Source: Ichthyophis bannanicus
Lineage: Eukaryota > Chordata > Amphibia > Gymnophiona > Ichthyophiidae
Assembly: GCA_033557465.1 (NCBI GenBank)
Contig: CM066035.1
Coordinates: 245,476,869 to 245,540,868, forward strand
DNA length: 64,000 nt
Reading direction: 5' to 3'
Shown: positions 33,091 through 44,275 of the stretch, piece by piece
Layout: every line of letters begins with the position of its first letter
Position numbering within the stretch: position 1 is the stretch's first letter
Notes under the pieces: generated by a model
What the model was told of the DNA's origin: nothing
The model's database searches: none
Seen by the model: the letters and a program-made list of their open reading frames with translations, nothing else
Position numbers and translations under genes: made by a program

Positions 33091-36000
33091 ATGGTCGGAA
33101 TACAAATAGGAGACCAAATTATGAGCTTTATGGTTGATACTGGAGCAGAACATTCAGTAATAGACAAAAAGATAGCCCCATTCACTACAAAAGCAGTCAC
33201 CATTATAGGAGCAACTGGTGCCAAAGCCACAAAGTCTTTTCTTCAAAACCGAATATGCAGTCTAGGAGGACAGCAAGTAACTCATCAATTCCTTTACATG
33301 CCCGAATGTCCAGTACCATTACTGGGACGAGATATGCTAGCCAAGCTTCAAGCACAAATATCTTTCTCTGAGCAAGGAGAAATGCAAATGACAGTGAATT
33401 CTCAAGCCAAACCAGCAGGAGTAATGCTGCTGACAGTTCCCCGAGAAGAAGAATGGAGATACTACATTGATGATTCGATTCAAGATACCTATTTTGAACA
33501 AACTTTAAAGAACATTCATGCACCACCTGGAGTATGGGCAGAAGGCAGTCCCCCAGGCCTAGCCAAGCATATAGCTCCAGTGATTGTAACCCTCAAGCCT
33601 AGTGCTACACCAGTGCACGTCAAACAGTACCCTCTCCCAAGAGCCGCAATTGAAGGCATTCATCGCCACCTACAGAGATTGCTCGAGTATGGCCTACTGA
33701 AAGTATGTCAATCCCCATGGAACACTCCACTTTTGCCAGTAAAGAAGCCTGGGACAGAGGATTATCGCCCAGTGCAAGATTTGAGAAGAGTAAATGATGC
33801 AGTTGAAACTATACATCCAGTTGTGCCCAATCCTTACACTCTTCTAGGACTGATACCTGCTGAAGCTACCCATTTCACTGTACTGGATTTAAAAGATGCA
33901 TTCTTTTGCATAAGATTAGCCCCTGTAAGCCAAATATTGTTTGCATTTGAATGGCAGGACCCCATCTCTGGAAGAGGGGGCCAACTCACCTGGACAAGAT
34001 TACCCCAAGGATTCAAGAATTCACCTACCATCTTTAGTGCTGCACTAAATCAAGACCTTTCAAGCTATCCAGTAGCCCCGGGGAAGAGAGTGCTTCTCCA
34101 GTACGTGGATGATCTGTTGATAGCTGCCGTATCAGAAAGTGAATGTATATTAGCCACCAACGATCTCTTGCAGTTACTAGATGAAGCTGGATACAAAGTT
34201 TCCAGAGCCAAAGCACAGCTATGCCAAAAAGAAGTGAAATACTTGGGTTTTCGTATTACCCAAGGAAGCAGAAGATTAGGCAGAGAAAGAAAAGAAGCAG
34301 TATGCAGAATTCCAACTCCAACAACCAGAAAGCAAGTCAGAGCCTTTCTGGGAGCAGCAGGATATTGCCGAATCTGGATACCCAACTTTGCCCAAATGGC
34401 CAAACCACTGTATGAAGCCACAAAAGGAGAAGAGAAGTCACCACTGGAGTGGGGACTTGAGCAGGATACAGCCTTCCAGAAGTTAAAAGAAGAATTGATG
34501 TCATCACCAGCACTTGGACTACCAGATGTCCACAAACCTTTCCACCTGTTTGTACATGAAGCACAGGGAAATGCCCTAGGCATGTTGACTCAGAAATTAG
34601 GAAATTGGGAGCGACCTGTAGCCTACCTATCGAAACAATTGGACCCTGTGGCCAAAGGATGGCCACCTTGCTTGAGAGCAGTTGCAGCTACAGCACTACT
34701 AGTGAGTGAAGCAGACAAACTCACACTAGGACAGAACATACGAGTCACTGTGCCACATGCAGTCCTTGCCCTTATGGAACAAAAAGCAAATTATTGGCTC
34801 ACCAATTCCCGAATGTTGAAGTACCAGAGCATGTTATGTGAAAACCCACAAATACAACTTGAAGTGAGCCATGCCCTGAATCCAGCTACCTTGATAACCA
34901 TCAGTGAAGAACTCCCAGAACATGACTGTATCGAAGTCATGGAAACTGTGTTCTCTAGTCGACCTGACTTAACAGATGTGCCCATAGACAATCCCGACCA
35001 GATCTATTATGTTGATGGGAGCAGTCTCATCCTTGATGGACGACGCTGTGCCGGATATGCAGTCGTCACTCAACATGAAGTAGTTGAATCATCAGCCCTA
35101 GCCTCAGGCACATCAGCCCAAAAAGCCGAATTGATAGCACTCACCAGAGCATTGTTGTTAGGAGAAAAACTTGTGCTAAATGTATATACAGATTCCAAAT
35201 ATGCCTTCACTACTTTGCATGCCCATGGAGCTCTCTACAAAGAAAGAGGACTCATCACATCCGGAGGAAAATCAGTCAAATACGGTCCCGAGATATTGAT
35301 GTTACTTGATGCAGTCTGGGCCCCAACACGTGTAGCTGTCATGCATTGCAGAGGACATCAAGCAGGAAAAGGAGAAGTTGCCCGAGGAAATAGATTTGCA
35401 GATGCCTCAGCACGACAAGCAGCTATGACAGGACAGATTGCCCCACAAGCTATGCCAATGCAAGCAGCATTGTTTCCTGTACCCTTGAATCTATGGACTC
35501 CACGATATACCACCAAAGAATTAGATTACTATTGTGACAAAGAAAATGGAGTATTGAGAGATGGATGGATTGAGCTGCCACCAGAAGAAGGCAGTCAACC
35601 TCCGGGACGAATAGTAATTCCTGAACTGTTAGGACCATCCTTTGTCAAAGCTTTCCACGAAGCCACCCACTATGGGAAGAGTGCTATGGAGAAAGCACTC
35701 AGACCACATTTCTACATCCCTTTGATGACAACCATATCAGCCTCAGTAGCACGTCAATGTGTAACCTGTGCCAAAAATAATGCCAAGCAAGGCCTTATTA
35801 CAGCACCCCGAGTTCAGTCAGGAGGTGTCACCCCCATGCACAACCTCCAAGTTGATTTCACCGAAATGCCAAAAGCCAATGGATACCATTACCTACTAGT
35901 ATTAGTTTGTACTTTCTCTGGGTGGGTAGAAGCATTCCCAACCAGAACTGAGAAAGCCCGAGAAGTTACCAAAGCCTTAATGAGAGAGATTGTCCCCAGA

Positions 36001-36690
36001 TTTGGAATCCCAGCAGTAATAGGGTCAGACAATGGACCCTCATTTGTCTCCCAAGTTACTCAGCAGTTAGCAAAAGCTTTGCAGATACAGTGGAAACTCC
36101 ACACCGCATACAAACCCCAGAGTTCAGGGAAAGTTGAGCGAATGAATCGTACCTTGAAAGCCCAAATGTCTAAGCTTTGTCAGGAGACACACTTGAAATG
36201 GCCCCAAGTGCTCCCCATAGCTTTACTCAGAATACGCTCAGCCCCTGTAAAGTCAACAGGATTTTCCCCTTTTGAAGTTTTGTATGGTAAACCCCCACCA
36301 ATAGTACAGGGAGTCAAAGGAAGTTTAGCCCAGATTGGTTCAGAAGTAACCAGGCAAGAACTCCTAGCTCTTAGTTTTGTTCTGCAGACTCTCCATACGT
36401 GGATCCAAGACCAGTTGCCTATCAACTTGACGGAACCCTTGCATCCCTACCAGCCTGGAACTTCGGTGTGGATCAAAGATTGGAAGAAGATACCGTTGGA
36501 ACCCCATTGGAAGGGACCGTACACCGTCATCCTGTCTACCCCAACTGCAGTAAAGGTAGCCGAGATCGACGCCTGGATCCACCACAGCAGAGTCAAGCCC
36601 GCCGCCGATCCTGAACCAGAGCGGTGGACAGCAGAGCAGCACCCTGATGTACCCTTGCGAGTTACTCTGAGACGGCAACCAGCAGCATAG
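33049..36690 (+). CDS. pol: Pro-Pol polyprotein (protease, RT, RNase H, integrase), open
   Basis: Open without a break for 1,199 codons from ATG 33,091, and in phase with gag from 33,049; expected only as a readthrough product. Numbering from 33,091: protease active site VDTGAEHS (Asp16); RT LPQGFKNSPTIF then YVDD at 338-341 (nt 34,102-34,113), with D340 and D341; RNase H with Asp642 in YVDGSS and a VYTDSKYAF block; integrase with an HHCC zinc region (HEATHYGKSAMEK to QCVTCAKNN), and a catalytic D922-x57-D980-x35-E1016 triad, followed by a GPY/F-type C-terminus (HWKGPYTVIL). The length is like that of known gammaretroviral Pol. It could supply enzymes if expressed. Confidence 0.95.
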   Translation, partial: DRPGSKFALGLQEPMVGIQIGDQIMSFMVDTGAEHSVIDKKIAPFTTKAVTIIGATGAKATKSFLQNRICSLGGQQVTHQFLYMPECPVPLLGRDMLAKLQAQISFSEQGEMQMTVNSQAKPAGVMLLTVPREEEWRYYIDDSIQDTYFEQTLKNIHAPPGVWAEGSPPGLAKHIAPVIVTLKPSATPVHVKQYPLPRAAIEGIHRHLQRLLEYGLLKVCQSPWNTPLLPVKKPGTEDYRPVQDLRRVNDAVETIHPVVPNPYTLLGLIPAEATHFTVLDLKDAFFCIRLAPVSQILFAFEWQDPISGRGGQLTWTRLPQGFKNSPTIFSAALNQDLSSYPVAPGKRVLLQYVDDLLIAAVSESECILATNDLLQLLDEAGYKVSRAKAQLCQKEVKYLGFRITQGSRRLGRERKEAVCRIPTPTTRKQVRAFLGAAGYCRIWIPNFAQMAKPLYEATKGEEKSPLEWGLEQDTAFQKLKEELMSSPALGLPDVHKPFHLFVHEAQGNALGMLTQKLGNWERPVAYLSKQLDPVAKGWPPCLRAVAATALLVSEADKLTLGQNIRVTVPHAVLALMEQKANYWLTNSRMLKYQSMLCENPQIQLEVSHALNPATLITISEELPEHDCIEVMETVFSSRPDLTDVPIDNPDQIYYVDGSSLILDGRRCAGYAVVTQHEVVESSALASGTSAQKAELIALTRALLLGEKLVLNVYTDSKYAFTTLHAHGALYKERGLITSGGKSVKYGPEILMLLDAVWAPTRVAVMHCRGHQAGKGEVARGNRFADASARQAAMTGQIAPQAMPMQAALFPVPLNLWTPRYTTKELDYYCDKENGVLRDGWIELPPEEGSQPPGRIVIPELLGPSFVKAFHEATHYGKSAMEKALRPHFYIPLMTTISASVARQCVTCAKNNAKQGLITAPRVQSGGVTPMHNLQVDFTEMPKANGYHYLLVLVCTFSGWVEAFPTRTEKAREVTKALMREIVPRFGIPAVIGSDNGPSFVSQVTQQLAKALQIQWKLHTAYKPQSSGKVERMNRTLKAQMSKLCQETHLKWPQVLPIALLRIRSAPVKSTGFSPFEVLYGKPPPIVQGVKGSLAQIGSEVTRQELLALSFVLQTLHTWIQDQLPINLTEPLHPYQPGTSVWIKDWKKIPLEPHWKGPYTVILSTPTAVKVAEIDAWIHHSRVKPAADPEPERWTAEQHPDVPLRVTLRRQPAA

Positions 36691-37012
36691 ACACTTCATC
36701 ACAAGTGCTTTGCAGTAGCCAAGTCTTTCGAAGAGGATTGCTGTTTTCCATGCAGCAACAGTTTTGTTTCAACGAACCCGATTTGTGTGTGATTTGACAC
36801 ACTACTTTGAGACTACATTGACTAAGCCAGACTTCACAAGCCAACTAACTGAATTGCTAAGTTGGTTAATGTGTACTGGACATCTTGAGGATCTTCAATC
36901 AACACTCAGCACCCGTTAAATTGCTTCATTAGCAAACGGGACGAAGAATAATAGACCGTCGTGATCAAGATCAGCAAGCTGAGGATTCAGAAGAACTCCA
37001 ATCAACATCAAC
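36691..37012 (+). other. pol-env intergenic region
   Basis: Non-coding 322 bp in which the env splice acceptor is likely; none was singled out with confidence. Confidence 0.5.
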
Positions 37013-39094
37013 ATGTATCTTTGTTTTTGCTTTGCCTTGGTTGCCTTCTTCGGAGGTTTTGAACAGACTTATGCTCTGCCTCCATGCACTGCTTGCATTA
37101 CTTCTACTAGAACTGGACTGAAAGTAACTCAGACTTTGCTTTACCATTCTTACTATACCTGCAAGGGAACAATAACTCGGTGTATCTATAACACCACTGA
37201 ACTAAATGTTTGCACTCATGGCAAAATCAAAGCATGCTATAATCCGCATCAGAATCCATCCTATTACACGTTGGAAATAAGATGGAAGGATGCAGATGGA
37301 CCTATATTAGCTGCTACACCACCACTTAAGGACATCACTAAACCTGCTGTTTTGAATTTTGATGCATGTAATGCTATTAATAGAGATAGTCAGTCCACCT
37401 GTGGTACATGGGAGAAAGCGTATCGAAATGACCATAAGTATATGTGTCCAGAAGGTGCCACAAATTGGTGGAAGTGTACAGGTAAAACAGGATCAGGGTA
37501 TAGTACTGCTACAGCGGCAGATTACTATTGCCCGTATTGGGAATGTGTTTTCTATGCTACCTGGAACACTGGTATAATTGATGAGAAAATAGATAAGCGG
37601 ATGGCTACTCTAACCAAGCCAACCACAAATGATAAATGTCAGAAAGATGCTTGCAACCCCTTACACTAACGTGTACATAACCCCCATGCATGGAAACAAG
37701 GATATAAGTTTGGTTTGCGAATTGCTGGAGGGGGAACGGATCCAGGGACCATTGTGTATATTAGATTGAATACTCAAGCCCATAAGTCATCCAAATATCA
37801 TATTCATAATACCTTTTATGAAGCTATGCATGTAAATAAGTTTGAGATCCCTCACCCTTCACAGAATTTGTTTCTAGAATTAGCCGGAGCAGTAGTATCT
37901 AGTCTTAAGATCACAGATTGTTACTTCTGTGGCGGAACCCAAATGGGAGACCAATGGCCCTGGGAAGCCCAAGAATTGAATTATTCCATGATTTACAATC
38001 AGACTGAATTACACAAGACTACCAGTGAATGGGTGTTAGCGCACTCAATCGTTGGACGTCTTTGCTTTGCCAGAACTGGATCCCAGTTCACCCAGAAGGT
38101 AGGACAGCTGGTCTGTCTTAGCCAGAAATACTATAATGCCACGACTAAAAAGACAGCATGGTGGTCAGGAATCAGACATCCTGAACCTCCTAACCCATTA
38201 GCTAGATTTCCTGAACTTGCAGGTCTATGGACTAACCTTGCCAAAGTCCAGGCCTGGCAAGCCCCACCTGGCCTGTATTGGATCTGTGGAAACCGAGCAT
38301 ATGCGCAACTCCCGCCACAATGGGGAGGCGCATGTGTCTTAGGAACCATCAGACCTTCTTTCTTCCTGTTAAACACTGAACATGGAGAACAATTAGGATA
38401 CCCTGTATACACTACCCACAAACACAAAGGAGCATCAAGACAGAAAAGAGAGGCCTTACAGATAGGTAAGTGGGAGAAGTGGCGAGGTGATGATTGGCCA
38501 CCAGAAAGAATTATTGAGTATTATGGACCTGCCACTTGGAATGATGATGGTATGTATGGTTATCGTACCCCAATTTATATGATTAATCGTATTATTCGCT
38601 TACAAGCAGTAGTTGAAATAATAACCAATGAAACTAGTCATGCTCTTACGCTCTTAGCTAGACAAAGTACTCAGATGCGCACTGCCATATACCAGAATCG
38701 CTTAGCACTTGATTATTTGCTAGCAGCTGAAGGAGGAGTATGTGGTAAACTGAATTTAACTAATTGCTGTTTGAAAATAGATGATAAGGGTCAAGTAGTT
38801 GAAGAAATTGCTAAAGATATGCAAAGACATGCTTATGTGCCAGTACAGACTTGGCACGCATTGAAATTTCCTAACTGGTTTGCTAACCTTTTCTCTTGGC
38901 TGGGAGGATTTAAGACTTTCATTATCTTAGTACTAATCCTTGTTGCTGTAATCCTCTGCTTACCATGTTTAATCCCATGTTGTATGCGTTCCATTCATAA
39001 TGCTATTGATAGTACAGTAGAGCGGAAGACCGCAACTAAAATAATGGCTTTATACAAAGCTAGCCCTAGTAAGAATCCTTTAATCAAGATGTGA
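37013..39094 (+). pseudogene. env: Env glycoprotein with one in-frame stop
   Basis: Starts at ATG 37,013 with a signal peptide (MYLCFCFALVAFFGG). The surface subunit runs to a stop TAA at 37,667-37,669. The same frame continues to 39,094, so the only visible break is this nonsense codon. Features in order: SU CxxC motif CYFC (37,919-37,930), furin-type cleavage site RQKR (38,438-38,449), a TM ectodomain with an immunosuppressive-domain-like NRLALDYLLAAEGG block, then C-x7-CC (38,741-38,770), a membrane anchor (FIILVLILVAVILCL, about 38,915-38,960) and a short cytoplasmic tail. The region after the cleavage is hydrophilic rather than a classic fusion peptide. The CxxC plus C-x7-CC pair places it in the gamma-type Env group. 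Confidence 0.9.
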
Positions 39095-39152
39095 TTCTTC
39101 TAAAAAGTGATTTAATTCTCACACCTTATTAAGTAATAGGGTGAGATTAATC

Positions 39153-39163
39153 AAAGGGGGGAA
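39153..39163 (+). promoter_or_regulatory. polypurine tract
   Basis: AAAGGGGGGAA immediately before the 3' LTR, the expected plus-strand primer. Confidence 0.9.
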
Positions 39164-39828
39164 TGTGGCAGGTGCAGGCCTGTGACCCACGGTGTCTGAC
39201 ATAGGCAGGCCAGCATGGCTAGCTTGACCTGTAAATGAGGCCTGTGGAGAGGCATATAGGATTGCACATCCCCCAATATGCTGCTATTGTAAGAAAGAAC
39301 TCAGTAGAAATATTGAATTAGCTTAGGTAAGCAGAACTGCAGAATTAAGAAATGGAAAAATACAGAAAAGACATGTTTAAAAGTTACTGATAAAGAAAAA
39401 GTAGATTTGCAGAGAAATAATGAGGAGTGCTGACAGATGAGTTACAGAACCTTGCTCTTCTGCACGCACATATTGGTCCCATAACCTTGAGAGTGTGAAA
39501 GTAACAAGTTGATGAACTGACCATTGTAATTGGGACTAGAAGGGGGGCAGGCAGGTGTCATGCCCACAGAAGCCCACAGAAGGAACATAATTGGAGAAAC
39601 TTATCAGTACCGGGACCAATGGAAGAGGTACGGGAGAGTACCGGGACCAATGAAATGTTTTTCTATACCTAGAATGGAACAGAAGTCTATAAAAGTTGTT
39701 GTAATGCTTGAAAACTTTGCTCAGCCATTTTGAAAATTGCCTTGCTTGAGACTTGTGCACAAATAAATGATTTGGACCTTCTGAACAGACTCCTGGTATC
39801 ATTGGTTTGTCTGCGCTTTGCTGCTACA
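39164..39828 (+). repeat. 3' LTR (665 bp)
   Basis: Matches the 5' LTR end to end apart from two substitutions and one 1-bp indel; contains the same TATA box and AATAAA. It ends GCTACA, followed by CTAC. Confidence 0.97.
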
Positions 39829-39832
39829 CTAC

Positions 39833-40644
39833 TATGGGATAAATTGCAGCAAAAAATGTTGTTTGTTTTGTCTTACCATTTCTAAAGCATATACCAAATT
39901 ATTTGTCCCCAGTGTACTAAATGGGCAGGAATTGCGTCTAAATTAAGCAATTGTAAAAGTTCCAAGATAGAATACTCTTAGGAGCATACATGAAAAGTTC
40001 TAAGAATGTAAGTAATTCTCCCCATTAAAACATTCCTACCTTAGTTGTCATCTCTACTGGGGACTCATAAAATTGACTTCAGCTTCGAGAGGTTCAGCTC
40101 ATAGATACTTTATGCCGGCTATCAGTTTCTCAGATTTTTTAGTATGTAACATTGTTAAATAGACTTGAAACAAGGTCCCAAAGCAATTAACCGGGAAGTC
40201 TGGTGGACATTTTTGCAATAGCTTTTGTGCAGAGTCCAACTTGATCAGTCAGTCTCTTCAGGACGACATCCCTCCCTGATGGCGAATTAACACGGTTTAC
40301 ATAAAGCAGAACAACATTTATTTGTTATAACCTGGACACATCCCAAAATTACAAATCTTTGAAATATTTCACCATTTATGACTGATAATATTTTTGCAAT
40401 GGTGCTGAAGTCATCCAGACAGACCCAAAGTCAAAATAAACATTTTTTTTTTCATCTATCATATTTGCCTCTGCTTACTGTAAATTATTTTTATCTTCAG
40501 CATATTTCATTTTCATAGCACCTTTATCCCCAGGGGCCTGGAGTTAAATTAACAAGGATTGCATAACTGAATGCCACAGATCCTGGTCAGAAGAAGAGTG
40601 GAACATTTATTCATGAAGCTTTACAGTAAACCAACTATGCTGTT
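39833..40644. other. no gene recognised
   Basis: Right flank of the provirus; AT-rich with no motif found. Confidence 0.45.
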
Positions 40645-41997
40645 TGTGTACTAAAGTGCATTAGCTGCTACCTCAGGGCTAACGCAGATTTATCACCATG
40701 CAGTAACAGCTAACAAGCGAGCAAGGCAGATATCGCAGGCGCTTTTCTGTGATACCTGTTTTTCGTGTGGTGCAGGGGTGGTGGGGTGGGCAGCAGGGGT
40801 GGTGATGGATAGCTGCCACTGCATGAAACGTTTTGTGTGTGGTGGATGCCTAAATTGGGCCCAATCCTGGTGGCAGATACCACCACCTCAAGAGGTGTTA
40901 TCTGCTGCCCGTTAATACGGTATTGTGGCAGCAGCTGTCTGCCCTGGAGGTGATTGGGCCTTCAGAGCTGCAATCAGGCCCCTCCTTAAACAATATTGTC
41001 AGTGCTGCAGTGTTGCGATCTGCGGCACCGACAATATCCAAACACAATGTCCTGCCCCCCCCCTTTCAGCACCAATACACCTAGACAGTTACTGATCCCA
41101 TCAGGAACTGTCTAGGGGAGCACCCCCCAGGCAAAGTAACATCCTAGCTAGCCAGTTGGTGAACCCCCCTACCCTCCTAAATAGTAGTAACAAATATGAC
41201 CATGATCTCACAGTGCTGCCCCTAGCATGATGCTAGAGAGAAGCATCCCGTGATTGTGACCCTTTTTAAAGGGCCATTGACAGAGGCAGGAGCGGAGAGG
41301 ACTGCTCCTGCCCTCTCTTCCCACCGGAGCACTAGGAATTTAGTAGATATGCCCTTGGGGAGATAGGGTGCCCTCTTCCCTTTGCCGGCTGGCTAGCCAG
41401 AATTTTACTTTTTCCATGGAGGAGGGAGGGGGATGGATGGGAAGGAGGGGGCACCTGGCACTAGTTAAAGTGGATCGGGAGAGTTCCCTGACTTGATTGC
41501 TGGGATGTGATTTTGCCCAGAGGGTGAACCAATTTCCCCCGGACATTTCCCAATGGGGATTGGGAACTGTCCAAGGAGGATCAGCGCTGAAGGGGGGGGG
41601 GGGGAGGACATTGTTTTTGGATATTGTCAGTGCTGCAGCTTGCAACACTGCAGCACTGACAATGCTGTTTAAGGGGGGAGTGCCTGATCATGGCCTAGGT
41701 GGAGGAGATGGTAGCAATTGGGGCACAGAGCTAGTGACTACTTTGTGCACCCGACTGCTACCACCCCTCCCTTGGATTTACCGCAGGGACCCGTGATACC
41801 TACATTGGCCCCATGGGACTTTTCCTGCAATACCTGCTGAGGCAGGTATTGTGGATCTCTGTGGTAAATCCAAAACCTCCATGGTATTTGCAGAAGGAAA
41901 GCTGGGAATGCCCCCTGCAGTTACCATGAAGGTTTTTGACTGACCACGAGTCTTTTGGCAGTTATCACACCACAGTTTAGTAGACATGCCCCTATAT
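40645..41997. repeat. large palindromic (foldback) repeat, about 1.35 kb
   Basis: The left end GTACTAAAGTGCATTAGC is mirrored at the right by TTTAGTAGACATGCCCC. The arms are diverged inverted copies of each other: the block CTTAAACAATATTGTCAGTG with its hairpin (about 40,985-41,040) reappears inverted at about 41,615-41,670, and the CCCCCCCCCTTTCAGC segment near 41,060 is mirrored by GCTGAAGGGGGGGGG near 41,587. A second right-end-like motif (TTTAGTAGATATGCCC) at 41,339-41,354 suggests two related elements joined head to head. No coding potential. Confidence 0.6.
41623..41663. repeat. perfect 16-bp hairpin
   Basis: ATTGTCAGTGCTGCAG (41,623-41,638) and its exact reverse complement (41,648-41,663) are separated by 9 bases. 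A diverged partner lies at 40,993-41,038. Confidence 0.85.
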
Positions 41998-42014
41998 AAT
42001 ACAAGAGATCACAG

Positions 42015-43931
42015 AGAGAGAAAGACAGGCATATGTATTTGGCAAAACTTAGAGAAGCTAGCAAAGTAGTCAGGAAGGCAAAGATTCAAAAGGAGGAGGA
42101 AATAGCCAATGCAATAAAATGGGGGGATAAGACATTTTTCAGATATATTAGTGAGAAGAGGAAGGGCAAAAGTGGCATTGTCAGACTCAAGGGTGCAGGG
42201 GAGGAATATGTAAAAGCTGATAAGGATAAAGCAGAATTGCTTAACAAATATTTCTGTTCTGTGTTCACAGATGAAGAACCAGGAGCAGGACCTCAGAAAA
42301 CACCCACAAACAGGAATAGAAGCGAGGGACATCTTGAACAATTTTCAGAAGACTGTGTTCGTGAGAAACTAGCTCAACTTAAAAGTAGACAAAGCGATGG
42401 GACCGGATGGGATACACCCTAAAATACTGAAGGAACTAGGGGACGTTCTAGCAGCTCCACTGACTGACTTTTTCAATGCCTCGTTGGAGTCGGGAATGGT
42501 GCCAAAGGACTGGAGAGAGGCTCATGTGGTGCCTTTACACAAAAGCGGAAGTAAGGATGTGGTTGAAAACTATAGGCCGGTTAGTTTAACTTCGGTGGTG
42601 AGTAAATTATTGGAAACGCTGCTGAAAGAGAAAATAGTGAGGTTTCTGGAGTCCAACGGATTACAGGATCTGAGGCAGCATGGATTCACCAGAGGCAGGT
42701 CTTGTCATACAAATCTGATTGATTTCTTTGACTGGGTGACCAGGGAGTTGGACCGAGGGAGAGCTCTAGATGTGGTGTATTTAGATTTCAGTAAAGCCTT
42801 TGACACTGTTCCTCACAGGCAACTTATAAACAAACTGAGCACCCTAGGGATGGACCCTAAAGTTACTGCTTGGGTTAGAAATTGGTTGTGTGGGAGGCGA
42901 CAGAGTACAAGTAAATGGAGCTCACTCTGAGGAGAAGGATCTTACCAGTGGTGTGCCCCAGGGATCTGTCCTTGGTCTGATTCTTTTTAACATCTTTGTT
43001 AGTGATATAGAAGAAGGGCTGTCGGGTAAGGTTTGCCTCTTTGCAGATGATACCAAAATCTGCAATAGAGTAGACACCCAGGAAGCTGTAGATAACATGA
43101 AGAGGGATCTAGCTAAGCTTGAAAAATGGTCTAGAATTTGGCAGCTGGGTTTTTTATATTAAAAAATGTAAGGTCATGCATTTGGGCTGCAGCAATCCAA
43201 GGGAGCAATATAGTATAGGGGTGAAGTACTTTTGTCCACTAAAGAAGAGCAGGACCTAGGCTTGGTTGTGTCTGGTGATCTTAAAGTAGCTAAACAGGTA
43301 GAAAAGGCGACGGCAAAAGCTAGAAGGATGCTTGGGTGCATACGGAGAGGAATGGCTAGCAGAAAAAAGGAGGTGATAATGCCTCTGTATAAGTCTTTGC
43401 TGCGACCTCATTTGAAGTATAGTGTGCAATTCTGGAGACCACACCTTCAAAAGGATGTGAACAGGATGCAGTCAGTGCAGAGGGTGGCTACTAAAATGAT
43501 TAGTGGTCTTCATTATAAAGCATATGAGGACAGACTGAAGGATCTTAATATGTACACCTTAGAGGAAAGGCGGGATAGAGGTGATATGATTGAAATGTTT
43601 AAATACCTCCTTGGCATAAATGTTCAGGGAGAGAGCCTCTTTCAATTGAAAGCAAGTTCTGCTACGAGGAGACATGGGATGAGGGTGAGGGGAGATAGAT
43701 TCAGGAGTGATATGCAGAAATATTTCTTTACGGAAAGAGTAGTGGATCCGTGGAATAGTCTCCCAGTGGAGGTGGTAGAGATGAGGACAGTAACTGAATT
43801 TAAAAAAGCATGGGACAAACACAGAGGATCTCTAAAAGGTAAAAAGGGGACTGTTGTAGTTGTTGATATGGAAGGACAGACTAGATAGGCCATGTGGTCT
43901 TTTTCTGTCATCATATTTCTATGTTTCTATA
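42015..43931 (+). mobile_element. CR1 LINE, long 3' copy
   Basis: The best-preserved copy of one CR1 subfamily here, running from the end of the endonuclease-RT linker to the 3' terminus (TATTTCTATGTTTCTAT near 43,931). The 3' end differs from the ATAAGAACATAAG type, so at least two CR1 subfamilies are present. Endonuclease is missing (5' truncation). Confidence 0.9.
42033..43888 (+). pseudogene. CR1 ORF2 (reverse transcriptase), frameshifted
   Basis: Four overlapping frame pieces. 42,033-42,422 is the linker. 42,397-42,930 is RT with NYRPVSLTSVVSKLLET, LRQHGFTRGRSCHTNL and VVYLDFSKAFDTVPHRQL (motif A). 42,890-43,162 has SGVPQGSVLGLILFNIF and CLFADDTKI (the usual [YF]ADD catalytic motif). 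43,232-43,888 is the C-terminus with PLYKSLLRPHLKYSVQFW. Three frame changes separate them, so no active enzyme is encoded. Confidence 0.9.
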
Positions 43932-44275
43932 AAGGGTGATGATATATCTCTATATCACATGGAACAGTCTGATTTTCCCAGGGTTTTGTCCAACCGTACA
44001 TGCCCTGGTTTTCTTTTGGAAATCATCACTGTATCTCCATTTACACAACGGGATAAGACCATTACTGGATCATTCTCTCTTTTCTGACAGGGAGTGATAT
44101 ATTCTCCTTAACTACATACTATCATACTGAGATTAGGGGGGGGTGCAAAGGGGTTAGATAGCCTAGGCATCATATCCAAGGAGTGATTGTCAGTAGAACT
44201 GCTTTTACCTATGCATGGGAGAGGACCCACTGCATGAGCACACAGGGCCCTCCTGGATGACTGTACCAGTCAGTG

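Larger units (their letters stand above)
29441..39832 (+). mobile_element. endogenous gammaretrovirus-like provirus, complete
   Basis: A full-length provirus bounded by 4-bp CTAC direct repeats (29,441-29,444 and 39,829-39,832). The order is 5' LTR, tRNA-Gly primer-binding site, leader, gag, pro-pol, env, polypurine tract, 3' LTR. Gamma-like traits are a 4-bp duplication, a single CCHC zinc knuckle in Gag, Pol in the same frame as Gag after a TAG, no visible accessory genes, and an Env with CxxC and C-x7-CC motifs. Gag carries a SINE insertion and a frame change, and Env has one in-frame stop, so this copy cannot make all its proteins. The near-identical LTRs mean it is recent. Its host flanks are unremarkable. 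Confidence 0.95.

Noticed and set aside
34065..34583. 172-codon minus-strand frame opposite pol
   Set aside because: Antisense shadow of the reverse transcriptase; no motif of its own.
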